Below, piece by piece: positions 26,048 to 34,050 of a stretch of DNA of 64,000 nucleotides. Below the pieces are notes generated by a model. It had not been told where the DNA came from, searched no databases, and was given only the letters and a program-made list of their open reading frames with translations. The translations under genes were made by a program, and so were the position numbers. Where the stretch lies: the NCBI GenBank assembly GCA_035651455.1, contig DASRFR010000059.1:1-64000 (forward strand), in the 5' to 3' direction. The stretch comes from DASRFR01 sp035651455 (GTDB lineage: Bacteria > Acidobacteriota > Terriglobia > Terriglobales > Acidobacteriaceae). Numbering within the stretch: position 1 is the stretch's first letter; each line of letters starts with the position of its first letter.

Positions 26048-26685
26048 GAGTATCCTCCGGGATACAACACCAAACTGCCACGGGCATGCGCGTGGCGGGC
26101 TTCTGAATTATGAGATCTTCTATAAATACCTGTTTACGCGATTTCCGTAAAGCTGGCACGCAGCTGGAGAGATGGCGAATTCGGGAGACAGTCGCTTATC
26201 GCAAAAAGTGGGCGGGAGCAAATGTGGCAGTCATTACCTTGCCTGGCAATGGGGCGTACTTCAGCTTCAGATCTCCAGCTCGGAACTGCTCGAGCCGATT
26301 CCCTGCAGAACAGGTTCCTCCTCCTGCCAGAAACGTTCTCCGTTCTGCAGGAACGTGTACAGGAAGACGGGACCACGGGTATCGAGGTAAACCATGCAAC
26401 AACCTTCATACTCCGAGAGAATCTGGTTGCTGTTCCAATCGCGAACTACCCTCAAGGCTCGATCCCAATAGGCGCGGGGCCGCACAGGCCTGGGTTGGCA
26501 ACCCGTCATCAACGGTCTCCAGAGATCAACAAAATCGATTTTCTTACCCTATTAAATCGTGTCAATATTGCCTCAAGCCGGTTGTGCTGTCAAGAACGGT
26601 AAATGCATTCCCGAGATAGGCTTGCGTCGGCCTTTAGGTACGGTTGTGCGGGTTAGGTATGGTTCTGATCCGGCAGATAGGAAGA
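26048..26685. other. Sparse region between the lactonase-like and kelch-like genes
   Basis: Apart from one possible small minus-strand gene (26267-26509) the region shows no supported coding sequence. Several open frames exist on both strands but with atypical composition and no ribosome-binding site. Confidence 0.4.
26267..26509 (-). CDS. Possible small hypothetical protein
   Basis: An 80-aa frame with protein-like composition (ILSEYEGCCMVYLDTRGPVF, LYTFLQNGERFWQEEE). ATG 26507-26509 has GGAG 7 nt upstream. It has no recognised family and could be a chance frame; a gene is favoured by the ribosome-binding site and by ordinary amino-acid usage with aromatic residues. Confidence 0.35.
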   Translation of the reverse strand: MTGCQPRPVRPRAYWDRALRVVRDWNSNQILSEYEGCCMVYLDTRGPVFLYTFLQNGERFWQEEEPVLQGIGSSSSELEI

Positions 26686-26727
26686 GAAAAAAAGAAATGA
26701 GGCGATCGTCTCAACGACGACCGCCTC
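26686..26727 (-). terminator. Intrinsic terminator of the kelch-like gene
   Basis: On the minus strand GAGGCGGTCGTC-GTTGA-GACGATCGCCTC forms a 12-bp stem with one mismatch, followed by ATTTCTTTTTTTCTC. It starts 38 bp after the stop codon. Confidence 0.9.
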
Positions 26728-26765
26728 GAAATCAGCAAATCTGTCGCACCGTCCAATGAATTGGC

Positions 26766-28217
26766 TTACTGTACGGTCACGTTCACGGGTAGGGATGCGA
26801 TGCCATTGGCCACGACTTCGATCGTGCTTGGCCCAGTTTCGATAGCCGCTGGCACATCAAAGTGCGTGAACACCTTCTTCAGGCCCGTAGCCACGCCCAT
26901 GGTGCTGTGGTTGTGAGTTTTCGCGTAGAACACGTGTCCGCTCGCGGTATTGGTAATGCGCACCAGCGGATAATTCGTATTCATCTGGGCATCATCGCCG
27001 TATGCCGCGCCATTTGAGAGGCCATTGAACTGCGTGCCCCCGATTAGATACGAACTGCCGTGGGTCAAATTGCTGGGAACCGACAGTATCTTGGGGGCCC
27101 AGTTCGGGTTGGCCACACCGCTCGCGGTGTAGATGGCCATATTCTTGGTAGTGCCATCGGCAACGCTGTAGAGGACCTGACCAGTTGGCAAAACCAGCAT
27201 TCTTCCCTGATACGACGTCGAGCCATGGCTTGTGGGGGACGGAACCAGATTGAATTGTGTTCCGTCGTATTCGTAAAACGTCACCGGAGGCGCAAAAATC
27301 CCGGGACTAGTCTCTACCAGCACATTGCCGTCAGGCAGGATTGCCGCGGGCGCATCTGCCATATCGTTCTTTCCTGGCATGTCGGGACCCACGGTCCAGG
27401 TGCCCGGTTGTAGAGGATTGGTGGGAGGAGTGTAGATGGCGGTATGTCCAGCCCCGGTGGCGTTGCCTCCGGTCGCGAACACCGTTCCGTCCGGACGCAG
27501 GATCATCGGCCCTATTTCCTCGGAACCGGGATCTTCCAACCTGACAATCGTGCTGCCTGCGCTAATCCATTTGCCAGTGTTGGGCACGTACTTTTCCGCA
27601 TGGGGCGCCTTGACAGCGTCGGTCGTGAGAACAGTGGTGTCAGGAAGCAGTACCCAGCCTTCTTCTTCGTAATCGTCCTGCTTGCCGGTTCCGGTGGAAG
27701 TCCAAGTCAGCGTGCTCGCATTGAACAGCGCCGACAGCGTCGTCTGGTTGCGGCCCAGCATAAAGGTGCCATTCGCCAGCACCACGCCAGGAGAATCCCC
27801 GATTTCACTCCAGCCACTTGGCGGATTGACCGCCTTCCAGGTATTGGTCTTGGGATCGTAAATTGCGCCTAGATTGGTTTGGTCTTGAATGAGGAAGTTG
27901 TATTCACCGCCTTCCACGAGCACCCTGCCATCGGACAGCACGGCAGACGCAAAGTAGAGCGGAGCGTAGTTGGATGGCATGGAACCCAGCTTCGACCAGG
28001 TGCCATTGACATAGCTGCCGGTATTGTCCGGCGTCAGCCGCCACCAGTTCGGAGTGTTGTACTCATGCATCATGACGGTGCCGTCAGTGAGCAGAAGAGG
28101 CGTGTCAGTGAAAAAGGTGGGTTGATGAGTCAGCGGCGTCCATGTCTGGGATGAGGCCACAATCGACAGAGACAAGGCTACAAGCAGACTGGTTCCAAGG
28201 GTCTTCAATAGCTTCAT
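26766..28217 (-). CDS. Secreted kelch/galactose-oxidase-like beta-propeller protein
   Basis: A 483-aa exported protein. The signal peptide spans residues 1-23 (VASSQ). Kelch-type blades run through about residue 360 (LLLTDGTVMMHEY, VLSDGRVLVEGGEYNF, VLANGTFMLGRN, ILRPDGTVFATGGNATG, ILPDGNVLVETSPG, VLPTGQVLYSVADG). The last 110 residues look like the Ig-like C-terminal domain of galactose oxidase (PKILSVPSNLTHGSSYLIGGTQFNGLSNG ... HVFYAKTHNHSTMGVATG). The Cys-Tyr cofactor pair of real galactose oxidase is not evident, so enzymatic activity is doubtful. GAGGAAA precedes the ATG. It has its own promoter and terminator. Confidence 0.85.
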   Translation of the reverse strand: MKLLKTLGTSLLVALSLSIVASSQTWTPLTHQPTFFTDTPLLLTDGTVMMHEYNTPNWWRLTPDNTGSYVNGTWSKLGSMPSNYAPLYFASAVLSDGRVLVEGGEYNFLIQDQTNLGAIYDPKTNTWKAVNPPSGWSEIGDSPGVVLANGTFMLGRNQTTLSALFNASTLTWTSTGTGKQDDYEEEGWVLLPDTTVLTTDAVKAPHAEKYVPNTGKWISAGSTIVRLEDPGSEEIGPMILRPDGTVFATGGNATGAGHTAIYTPPTNPLQPGTWTVGPDMPGKNDMADAPAAILPDGNVLVETSPGIFAPPVTFYEYDGTQFNLVPSPTSHGSTSYQGRMLVLPTGQVLYSVADGTTKNMAIYTASGVANPNWAPKILSVPSNLTHGSSYLIGGTQFNGLSNGAAYGDDAQMNTNYPLVRITNTASGHVFYAKTHNHSTMGVATGLKKVFTHFDVPAAIETGPSTIEVVANGIASLPVNVTVQ

Positions 28218-28295
28218 TTTTCCTCGCGTTGGATAACCTGGGGCTGGGTTCGGATGTGGAGCTGGTGAACCTCGCCTCTCCCCGGAGACTTACAA

Positions 28296-28324
28296 CTTAT
28301 AGCAGGACGATTGAGAATTGTCTT
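28296..28324 (-). promoter_or_regulatory. Sigma70-like promoter of the kelch-like gene
   Basis: AAGACA (28319-28324), 17-nt spacer, TATAAG (28296-28301) on the minus strand, about 80 bp upstream of the ATG. Confidence 0.55.
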
Positions 28325-28438
28325 TTGCTAACAAGCGAGGGCCAACTCCCGCATTTGAAGGTTGGCCGCCTGGACCGACCGGGAGGTTCCGGCACGCCGA
28401 ATGGCAGGGCCCCGTTAGAAAAGCTTGGCAACATTGGG

Positions 28439-28467
28439 AAAAAAGGCTGGGACAGGGCGTCCCAGCC
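28439..28467 (-). terminator. Intrinsic terminator of the subtilisin gene
   Basis: GGCTGGGAC-GCCCT-GTCCCAGCC, nine perfect pairs, followed by TTTTTT on the minus strand, 28 bp after the stop. Confidence 0.92.
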
Positions 28468-28494
28468 GATCGAATGGACTCTTGTTTGTGCTCT

Positions 28495-30189
28495 TTACTT
28501 TTCTCCACCTGCCGCACTGCTTCCCCACATGGCGGACGACCCCCACATGGCGCTGCTGCCCCACATCGCACTAGCCGCCCAGACCGTGCCGAATCCACTG
28601 GAAGTGCTCGAACCCCACATCGCGGAAGATCCCCACATGGCCGACGAGCCCCACATCGCTGAGCTTGCCGAGGTGAACTGCGTCGCACCCCAGACCGCAG
28701 AGCTTCCCCACATTGCGGAAGAACCCCAGACTGAGGATGAATCGAAGACCATGTAGACGTTGTGGGAAGTGGGATCATACTGCGCAGTTGGCGACTTGGC
28801 GCTCTTAGTAGCCAAATAGGTGCTGTTGAGAGCGGCTTCCACATCGATGTACCCGGCTCCCACGGTAAAAACGTCATACTGATCGGTGTAGGTCACGCCG
28901 GTTGCGGGATCGGTCACGCTGCTGAAAGCGGGAAACGATTTCCACGCCGTCTTCATGAGGCGCGCCTTCACCTGATCGGGTGTCAGTTGCGGAGACTTTT
29001 GCAAGAGATCGGCAACAACTCCACTGACTACACCCGCCGCCATGCTGGTTCCGCTCAGGCTGAAATATGAGGATGAGGGCGCGCTGGTGCCCCCTGTCGT
29101 ATAGAAGCTGTAAGGCACCCGGTTGGCCGGATATTCGTTGTAGAGCGTTCCTTGCTCACCCAGAGAGACCAGCATGTTTCCGGGAGCAACCACATCCGGC
29201 TTCACCACGTGATCGATGGCGGTCGGCCCCTTCGAACTATAACTGGCAATAAGGTCGTCGGTGCGCGCCGGGGTGCCCATGGTTTTCATGGCGCCCACTG
29301 TGATCACGTAAGGATCATTGCCAGGTGAAGCCACGGTCGCGTAGCCGTTGGTCGGCTGGTAGCGTCCATTGTTGCCCGCCGCCACTACCACCACGATTCC
29401 ACTCCGCCATGCTGCTTCCGCCGCCTGGCAGACCGGATCGAATTTGTAGCTCTCGTAAACTGGCCGGCCAAGTGAGAGGTTAATCACACGGATATTAAGC
29501 AAGCCTTTCAGCGCGATGGCTTGTGAAATGGCCGCGATCACCGCACTATCGCTTCCCATGCCGTTCTGGTCGAGAACGCGGAGGTTGATGAGATTGGCTT
29601 TGGGAGCGACACCTTCGAATGTTCTTGAGTACTTGGAACCGGTGGAACTTGCCCCGTTTCCGGCAATCAGGCCAGCAATGTGCGTCCCATGCCCATATAG
29701 GTCGGATGCGCTTGACACACCGGGCACGAAGCTCTGGCTGTAAATCACTCGCGATAGCCCCAGGAACCCACCGTTCAGATCCGGGTGGCTGGCGACGCCG
29801 CTGTCAATCAGAGCCACGCCGATTCCCGCCCCGGTGTAGCCGGACAGCCAAGCTGACGGCGCATTCACGGCCGGGGCTGCATTGCTTAGCGTGGGAGCCA
29901 GCGTGCGGTCAAGGCTGATGTACTTCACGTTGGACTGATTGGACAGAGACAAGATGTTTGCGATCGGCAGATCGGCAACGATCGAATTGACCAGCGGCAA
30001 TGCGCTAACGATGGATCCCAGCAATCCGGTAATCGCCTGCAGATCCAGCAGTCCCGGCGTCTGGTTGTATTGCACCACTACTCGCGCCTTTGACCCCGAA
30101 TATTTTTGCAGGTCGGGCGACAGCTTCGAAGTATCCGCATGAGCAAGCGTCACTGTCGCAATCAGACAAACGACCAAAAACCTCTTCAT
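28495..30189 (-). CDS. Secreted subtilisin-like (S8) serine protease with C-terminal AMWG repeats
   Basis: A 564-aa exported protease. The signal peptide covers residues 1-19 (MKRFLVVCLIATVTLAHA), a propeptide-like region follows, and the S8 triad is complete: Asp in ALIDSGVASHPDL (about 129), His in YGHGTHIAGL (about 167) and Ser in LSGTSMAAGV (about 382), plus the oxyanion Asn in AAGNNGRY. The last 80 residues are tandem SSAMWG-like hexapeptides. ATG 30187-30189 is chosen, with GGAGG 9 nt upstream, because a longer in-frame start would sit before the signal peptide. The gene has a sigma54-type promoter and paired upstream palindromes, so it is likely switched on by an enhancer-binding regulator, and it ends at a strong terminator. 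Confidence 0.92.
   Translation of the reverse strand: MKRFLVVCLIATVTLAHADTSKLSPDLQKYSGSKARVVVQYNQTPGLLDLQAITGLLGSIVSALPLVNSIVADLPIANILSLSNQSNVKYISLDRTLAPTLSNAAPAVNAPSAWLSGYTGAGIGVALIDSGVASHPDLNGGFLGLSRVIYSQSFVPGVSSASDLYGHGTHIAGLIAGNGASSTGSKYSRTFEGVAPKANLINLRVLDQNGMGSDSAVIAAISQAIALKGLLNIRVINLSLGRPVYESYKFDPVCQAAEAAWRSGIVVVVAAGNNGRYQPTNGYATVASPGNDPYVITVGAMKTMGTPARTDDLIASYSSKGPTAIDHVVKPDVVAPGNMLVSLGEQGTLYNEYPANRVPYSFYTTGGTSAPSSSYFSLSGTSMAAGVVSGVVADLLQKSPQLTPDQVKARLMKTAWKSFPAFSSVTDPATGVTYTDQYDVFTVGAGYIDVEAALNSTYLATKSAKSPTAQYDPTSHNVYMVFDSSSVWGSSAMWGSSAVWGATQFTSASSAMWGSSAMWGSSAMWGSSTSSGFGTVWAASAMWGSSAMWGSSAMWGSSAAGGEK
28516..28737 (-). repeat. 18-nt tandem repeats encoding SSAMWG units
   Basis: Ten W-containing units over 74 residues: seven SAMWG-type copies plus SVWG, SAVWG and TVWA variants, broken by two spacers (ATQFTSA and SSTSSGFG). 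At the DNA level each unit contains CCCCACAT on the plus strand. The units are close but not identical in third positions, so the array is selected at protein level. Confidence 0.9.
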
Positions 30190-30252
30190 GACCCGAATCC
30201 TCCGGTGGGCTTGAACCCACGAAGTGCCGGGGGAGATTTGCACCCTAGTAGA

Positions 30253-30268
30253 TGCAAGCCGAGTGCCT
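30253..30268 (-). promoter_or_regulatory. Sigma54 (RpoN) promoter of the subtilisin gene
   Basis: On the minus strand AGGCAC-TCGGC-TTGCA matches the -24/-12 consensus GGCAC-N5-TTGC at every conserved position. The predicted start near 30242 leaves a leader of about 53 nt before the ATG. Confidence 0.75.
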
Positions 30269-30281
30269 CGACCGCGAAGAG

Positions 30282-30296
30282 TTCCCACAATGGGAA
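30282..30296. promoter_or_regulatory. Perfect palindrome between promoter and upstream sites
   Basis: TTCCCA-CAA-TGGGAA, 15 nt, about 45 bp upstream of the predicted sigma54 transcription start. A possible additional regulator site. Confidence 0.45.
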
Positions 30297-30330
30297 TCAA
30301 TGAGATAGCAGCGGTCTAGCGAGAGTGATG

Positions 30331-30343
30331 GGACATTTTGTCC
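30331..30343. promoter_or_regulatory. Upstream activator site 1 (GGACA-N3-TGTCC)
   Basis: GGACATTTTGTCC, a perfect palindrome about 95 bp upstream of the predicted sigma54 start, a normal place for an enhancer-binding protein. Confidence 0.6.
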
Positions 30344-30364
30344 CCGTTGGCGCTTCCATCGTAC

Positions 30365-30377
30365 GGACAATCTGTCC
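30365..30377. promoter_or_regulatory. Upstream activator site 2 (GGACA-N3-TGTCC)
   Basis: GGACAATCTGTCC, the second copy, 34 bp centre-to-centre from site 1 and about 129 bp upstream of the predicted start. The same half-sites with different spacers argue for a shared binding protein. Confidence 0.6.
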
Positions 30378-30567
30378 GCGTTCTGCAGGAGCGGAACAAG
30401 GTCTCATGCCTGTCTTCGACGTTACTTAAGTCACTCTAATCCAGCCCGCTTACCAAAAATCCGGGTGTCTTGCAAACCTCGCATCCATTCGCGGCCTCGA
30501 CACCTTGGTAATCGCCGATCATTGAATTACTCGTCACACCTGCCCGCGTTTCGGCAAGAATCGCAGG

Positions 30568-33012
30568 ATGGAGATTTCGCGCCAGTTTGGGACAAAGGTG
30601 TATATCTGCGCCTTGGCGCTGGCGGCCGGACTCTGCTTTGGCTTGGCTATCTTCCATTGGCAATCCACAGACCTGCTTAAGTTCCTCTGTTACCTAGTTG
30701 TAGCTCTCCTGGCGTCTTCGTTGAAGATCAAGCTTCCAGGCATCAATGGCACCATGTCGGTGAACTTTCTCTTCATCCTTCTGGGAGTTCTCGAACTGAG
30801 CTTTGGGGAGACGCTTGTCATCGGGCTCGCGGCAGTGATTGTCCAGTGCTACTGGCGATCTTCGAACCTGAAGCCAATCCACGTGATATTCAACCTGTCA
30901 CAACTGCCGGTTGGCACCGCGGTGGCCTACGGCGTATATAAAGTCGCGACCGCTCACATTCTGACTCCGCATGGTCCGCTCGCTCTGGTTTTGGTGGCCA
31001 TAGCCTATTTCGCCTTCAACACCATCGCGATGTCCGTGATCATTTGGCTCACCGAGAGCAAACCACTGCTGAAGGTCTGGTCTGAGTGCTACTTCTGGTC
31101 ATTCCCCTATTACTTGGTAGGGGCCGCGATCGCAGGATTGGTGAGCTTTCTTAACCGCCACATTGGTTGGCAGTCCTCGTTACTGGTGCTGCCGCCCGTG
31201 TATCTGATCTATCGCTCGTATCGGCTTTACCACAGCAAACTGGAAGATGAGAAGCGGCATGTGGAGCAAGTCTCTAACCTGCACCTGCGAACCATTGAGG
31301 CCCTGGCGCTCGCCATCGAAGCCAAAGATCACACCACCCATGACCATCTGCAGCGGGTTCGGATCTATGCGATGGAACTGGCGAAAGACCTGGGGCTGAA
31401 CGAGGACGAAACCGAAGCGCTGCGCGCGGCTTCGGTGTTGCACGACATTGGGAAACTGGCCGTCCCTGAGCACATCATTTCCAAGCCCGGCAAATTGACG
31501 CCTGAAGAATTCGAGAAGATGAAGATTCATCCTGTGATCGGGGCCGAGATCCTCGAGCAGGTCGAATTTCCCTATCCCGTAGTGCCGATCGTCAGGGCGC
31601 ATCATGAAAAATGGGACGGCAGCGGTTATCCCAGTGGGCTCAAAGGCGAGAAAATTCCCATTGGGGCCAGAATTCTCTCAGCGGTCGACTGCCTGGATGC
31701 GCTGGCTTCGGACCGCCAGTACCGGCGGGGGTTGCCGCTGCCGGAGGCGATGGCCCGGGTCGCTGCCGAATCCGGCAAGAGTTTCGATCCCAGGGTCGTC
31801 AAGATACTGGAGAAGCGCTACGTTGAACTGGAGCGGCTTGCCCACGAAAAGCCCGCCAAAACGCCGGCCAAGTTGTCGAAAGATCTTAAAGTGGAACGTG
31901 GCTTAGCGCCCGCCGCAGGTTTCGCCGAAACGCCGGCAACAATCACGGCTTCGCATAAGGAACATCAGCGCGACTATTTGTCGTCGATTGCGGCGGCCCG
32001 ACAAGAGTCACAAGCGCTGTTCGATTTGAGCCATGAACTTGGCACGTCCCTGAGTCTTGCCGACACTCTGTCCATGCTCTCGGTCCGCTTGAAACCCCTG
32101 GTGCCCTACGAATCAATGGCAGTTTATTTAAAGCAGGACGATCTTTTAGTCCCCGAGTTCGTGAATGGAGACAACTTCCGTCTATTCTCCTCGCTGAGAA
32201 TTCCGATAGGCGAAGGACTCTCCGGCTGGGTAGTCCAGAACAGAAAACCCATCCTGAATGGCAATCCGTCGGTCGAGCCCGGGTATTTGAACGACGCCAC
32301 CAAGTACAGCACCCTTTCCTCGGCAGTGGCTGTGCCCTTGGAGGGCGTATCCGGAGTGATCGCGGTGCTGGCGCTGTACCGCGCCCAGCCCGACTCGTTC
32401 ACCAAAGATCACCTGCGCATCCTCCTGGCGATTGGCTCGAAGCTGGGTTTCACAATTGAAAACGCACTGCGATACAAGAAAGCCGAAGACTCGGCGACAA
32501 CGGACTATCTCACCGGACTTCCTAATGCACGGTCATTGTTTCTGCATCTCGATCGTGAAATCGCGCGTTGCAAGCGTAGCAATGCGAAACTTGCGATTTT
32601 CGTCGCAGACCTCGACGGCTTCAAACACGTTAACGACCGCTTGGGACACCTGCTGGGCAACAAACTGCTGCAGACTTTCGCGGCCAAGCTCAAGGAATCT
32701 TGCCGTGAATACGATTACTCCGCCCGCATGGGAGGAGACGAGTTTGTGGTGGTTGTGCCCGGGGTCGAGGGGAATGGCGCGGCCGAAATCGTACAGCGGC
32801 TGCAAGCGCTGGCGAGATTTGCAAGCCAGGAAAGTTGCGCCGGCGAGCTTGTCACCCTGAGCATTGGCCATGCCTCATATCCTGCCGACGGGCAGCACGC
32901 CGAGGAATTGCTGGTGGAAGCGGACCGCCGTATGTATGCCGTCAAGAATTCGCGGCAGGAAGCGATTGCTCCCGCATCCTTGCAGGCCCGTGCCGCGGTT
33001 TCCTCGTTGTAA
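30568..33012 (+). CDS. Membrane HD-GYP / GAF / GGDEF cyclic-di-GMP protein
   Basis: An 814-aa signalling protein. Residues 1-215 carry about seven transmembrane helices, a membrane sensor module. The HD-GYP phosphodiesterase domain (about 240-415) has HDIGK at 292-296 and HHEKWDGSGYP with GYP at 353-355. A GAF domain (about 475-635) follows, then a GGDEF diguanylate cyclase domain with intact GGDEF at 722-726 and an inhibitory-site RxxD (REYD, 713-716) five residues before it. Both opposing activities therefore look intact in one chain. The ribosome-binding site before ATG 30568 is weak. It is a single-gene unit upstream of a minus-strand terminator. Confidence 0.93.
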   Translation: MEISRQFGTKVYICALALAAGLCFGLAIFHWQSTDLLKFLCYLVVALLASSLKIKLPGINGTMSVNFLFILLGVLELSFGETLVIGLAAVIVQCYWRSSNLKPIHVIFNLSQLPVGTAVAYGVYKVATAHILTPHGPLALVLVAIAYFAFNTIAMSVIIWLTESKPLLKVWSECYFWSFPYYLVGAAIAGLVSFLNRHIGWQSSLLVLPPVYLIYRSYRLYHSKLEDEKRHVEQVSNLHLRTIEALALAIEAKDHTTHDHLQRVRIYAMELAKDLGLNEDETEALRAASVLHDIGKLAVPEHIISKPGKLTPEEFEKMKIHPVIGAEILEQVEFPYPVVPIVRAHHEKWDGSGYPSGLKGEKIPIGARILSAVDCLDALASDRQYRRGLPLPEAMARVAAESGKSFDPRVVKILEKRYVELERLAHEKPAKTPAKLSKDLKVERGLAPAAGFAETPATITASHKEHQRDYLSSIAAARQESQALFDLSHELGTSLSLADTLSMLSVRLKPLVPYESMAVYLKQDDLLVPEFVNGDNFRLFSSLRIPIGEGLSGWVVQNRKPILNGNPSVEPGYLNDATKYSTLSSAVAVPLEGVSGVIAVLALYRAQPDSFTKDHLRILLAIGSKLGFTIENALRYKKAEDSATTDYLTGLPNARSLFLHLDREIARCKRSNAKLAIFVADLDGFKHVNDRLGHLLGNKLLQTFAAKLKESCREYDYSARMGGDEFVVVVPGVEGNGAAEIVQRLQALARFASQESCAGELVTLSIGHASYPADGQHAEELLVEADRRMYAVKNSRQEAIAPASLQARAAVSSL

Positions 33013-33035
33013 CAATCCAACAACTCCGGAAATGA

Positions 33036-33079
33036 GGTAAAAACGAAAACGTCCCCGACTCGGTTTGAGTCGTGGGACG
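33036..33079 (-). terminator. Terminator for the minus-strand genes ending near 33264
   Basis: CGTCCC(A)CGACTC-AAACC-GAGTCGGGGACG pairs over 12 bp with one bulge and is followed by TTTTCGTTTTT on the minus strand. It also faces the end of the HD-GYP gene. Confidence 0.7.
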
Positions 33080-33263
33080 CTCGTCGAACAGCCCTCCCCC
33101 AGGTCTGCTCAAGAACAAGGTAACGCTTTAGTCTATTTCCGAGAATGGCACGCGCGTGCCATCGGCTCACACCGAAGTGGCATGCGAAACTGGCCGTCCG
33201 TCGCGGGGTTCGGCGTGGTACACAAAAGCTCCGGTTGTAGTCATCGAGGTCAGGTGCCTTCGG

Positions 33264-33833
33264 CTATGGACGCAATTTCCGGGTAGCGCGAGCCTGCTTT
33301 AAAAGTAGCTCCTTCGTGGGCCCTGGCAACCGGGAGTGGTGCAACACATCGAGAAGTTGCCGGTAAGGAATTCCCTGAGCAAACTGGAGAGCCCGGGCAA
33401 GTGGAATGCGCTCATTCTGCAACAAGGTTATTCGTATCTCCTGGCGCAATGACCACTTGGGGTGCCGGGATATCTCGGCAATGAGAGACTCTCGCGCGTC
33501 GCGGCGGGATATTGCCTTCACGATGCTGGCTTCAGTCAGACGCGGGTTCTCCAGCACGGCCTTTGTGATTCGCGCATCCGCATCGTGCATGAGCGCACCC
33601 GCTATTCGCGCTGAACCCCTCTTCGCAAGCGACAGCTTTTCCCCGGCGGTGATCGTTGCCAGGCGCGTGATCAGCAACTCGTCCGCCGCTGCCTTGATAT
33701 CGGCAGGAACTGCTGCGAGCAATGCAACGCGCGCCAGGTCGAAACTATAGAGACCCCGAAGGAGTGGAAGAGACACGTGACGCGGCGTCCTGGGGTGCAC
33801 AACGATGGCCAAACGCACTCTCCGCAGTTTCAC
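33264..33833 (-). CDS. Helical-repeat-like conserved protein, probable C-terminal part of a split gene
   Basis: A 189-aa all-alpha protein (RTPRHVSLPLLRGLYSFDLARVALL ... ITAGEKLSLAKRGSARIAGALMHDADARITKAVLENPRLTEASIVKAI ... HPKWSLRQEIRITLLQNERIPLARALQF). The repeat-like two-helix units suggest a HEAT/ARM-type scaffold. The start GTG at 33831-33833 overlaps the stop of the preceding frame as GTGA. As I recall, similar acidobacterial proteins carry both halves in one chain, so either coupling or a one-base frameshift is possible. No enzymatic motif is seen. The terminator at 33036 serves this unit. Confidence 0.65.
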   Translation of the reverse strand: MKLRRVRLAIVVHPRTPRHVSLPLLRGLYSFDLARVALLAAVPADIKAAADELLITRLATITAGEKLSLAKRGSARIAGALMHDADARITKAVLENPRLTEASIVKAISRRDARESLIAEISRHPKWSLRQEIRITLLQNERIPLARALQFAQGIPYRQLLDVLHHSRLPGPTKELLLKQARATRKLRP

Positions 33834-34021
33834 AGGCGGCCATTCTTGCTGATCTGTTCCAGAATTTCAGATGGGAGATCACGGTTCTTCAACACGGCCA
33901 GGGCCTGATCCTCGTTGAAAGCGGAATCGGTATCGGTTAAGGCCGCCAGCGAATTGTCAGCCGCGGCTTTGGTGTGAGCTATTCCTGATTGAAAGGTGCC
34001 TTCCTGGAGATCAGTATTCAT
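33830..34021 (-). CDS. Short frame coupled to the helical-repeat gene (probable N-terminal part)
   Basis: A 63-aa frame (from ATG 34019-34021) ending FNEDQALAVLKNRDLPSEILEQISKNGRL. The last 30 residues form a helix-turn-helix unit of the same kind as the downstream protein. Its TGA overlaps the next GTG by four bases. No ribosome-binding site precedes the ATG; a TTG 18 nt earlier is an alternative. It lies 12-30 bp after the BadF-type kinase gene, so it may be in that operon. Confidence 0.5.
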   Translation of the reverse strand: MNTDLQEGTFQSGIAHTKAAADNSLAALTDTDSAFNEDQALAVLKNRDLPSEILEQISKNGRL

Positions 34022-34050
34022 GTGTGAGGTGGAAGCCAAATTACTCGCAT

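Noticed and set aside
26110..26619. Plus-strand 169-codon frame
   Set aside because: Cys/Arg/Pro-rich, no ribosome-binding site, no family; overlaps a better minus-strand candidate.
28516..28737. Regularly spaced repeats that could look like a CRISPR array
   Set aside because: Units are 18 nt with no unique spacers of constant length, and they lie in frame inside a protease gene.
28142..28756. Plus-strand frame with PHMADDPHMA-type repeats
   Set aside because: Reverse reading of the AMWG repeats; no ribosome-binding site and low complexity.
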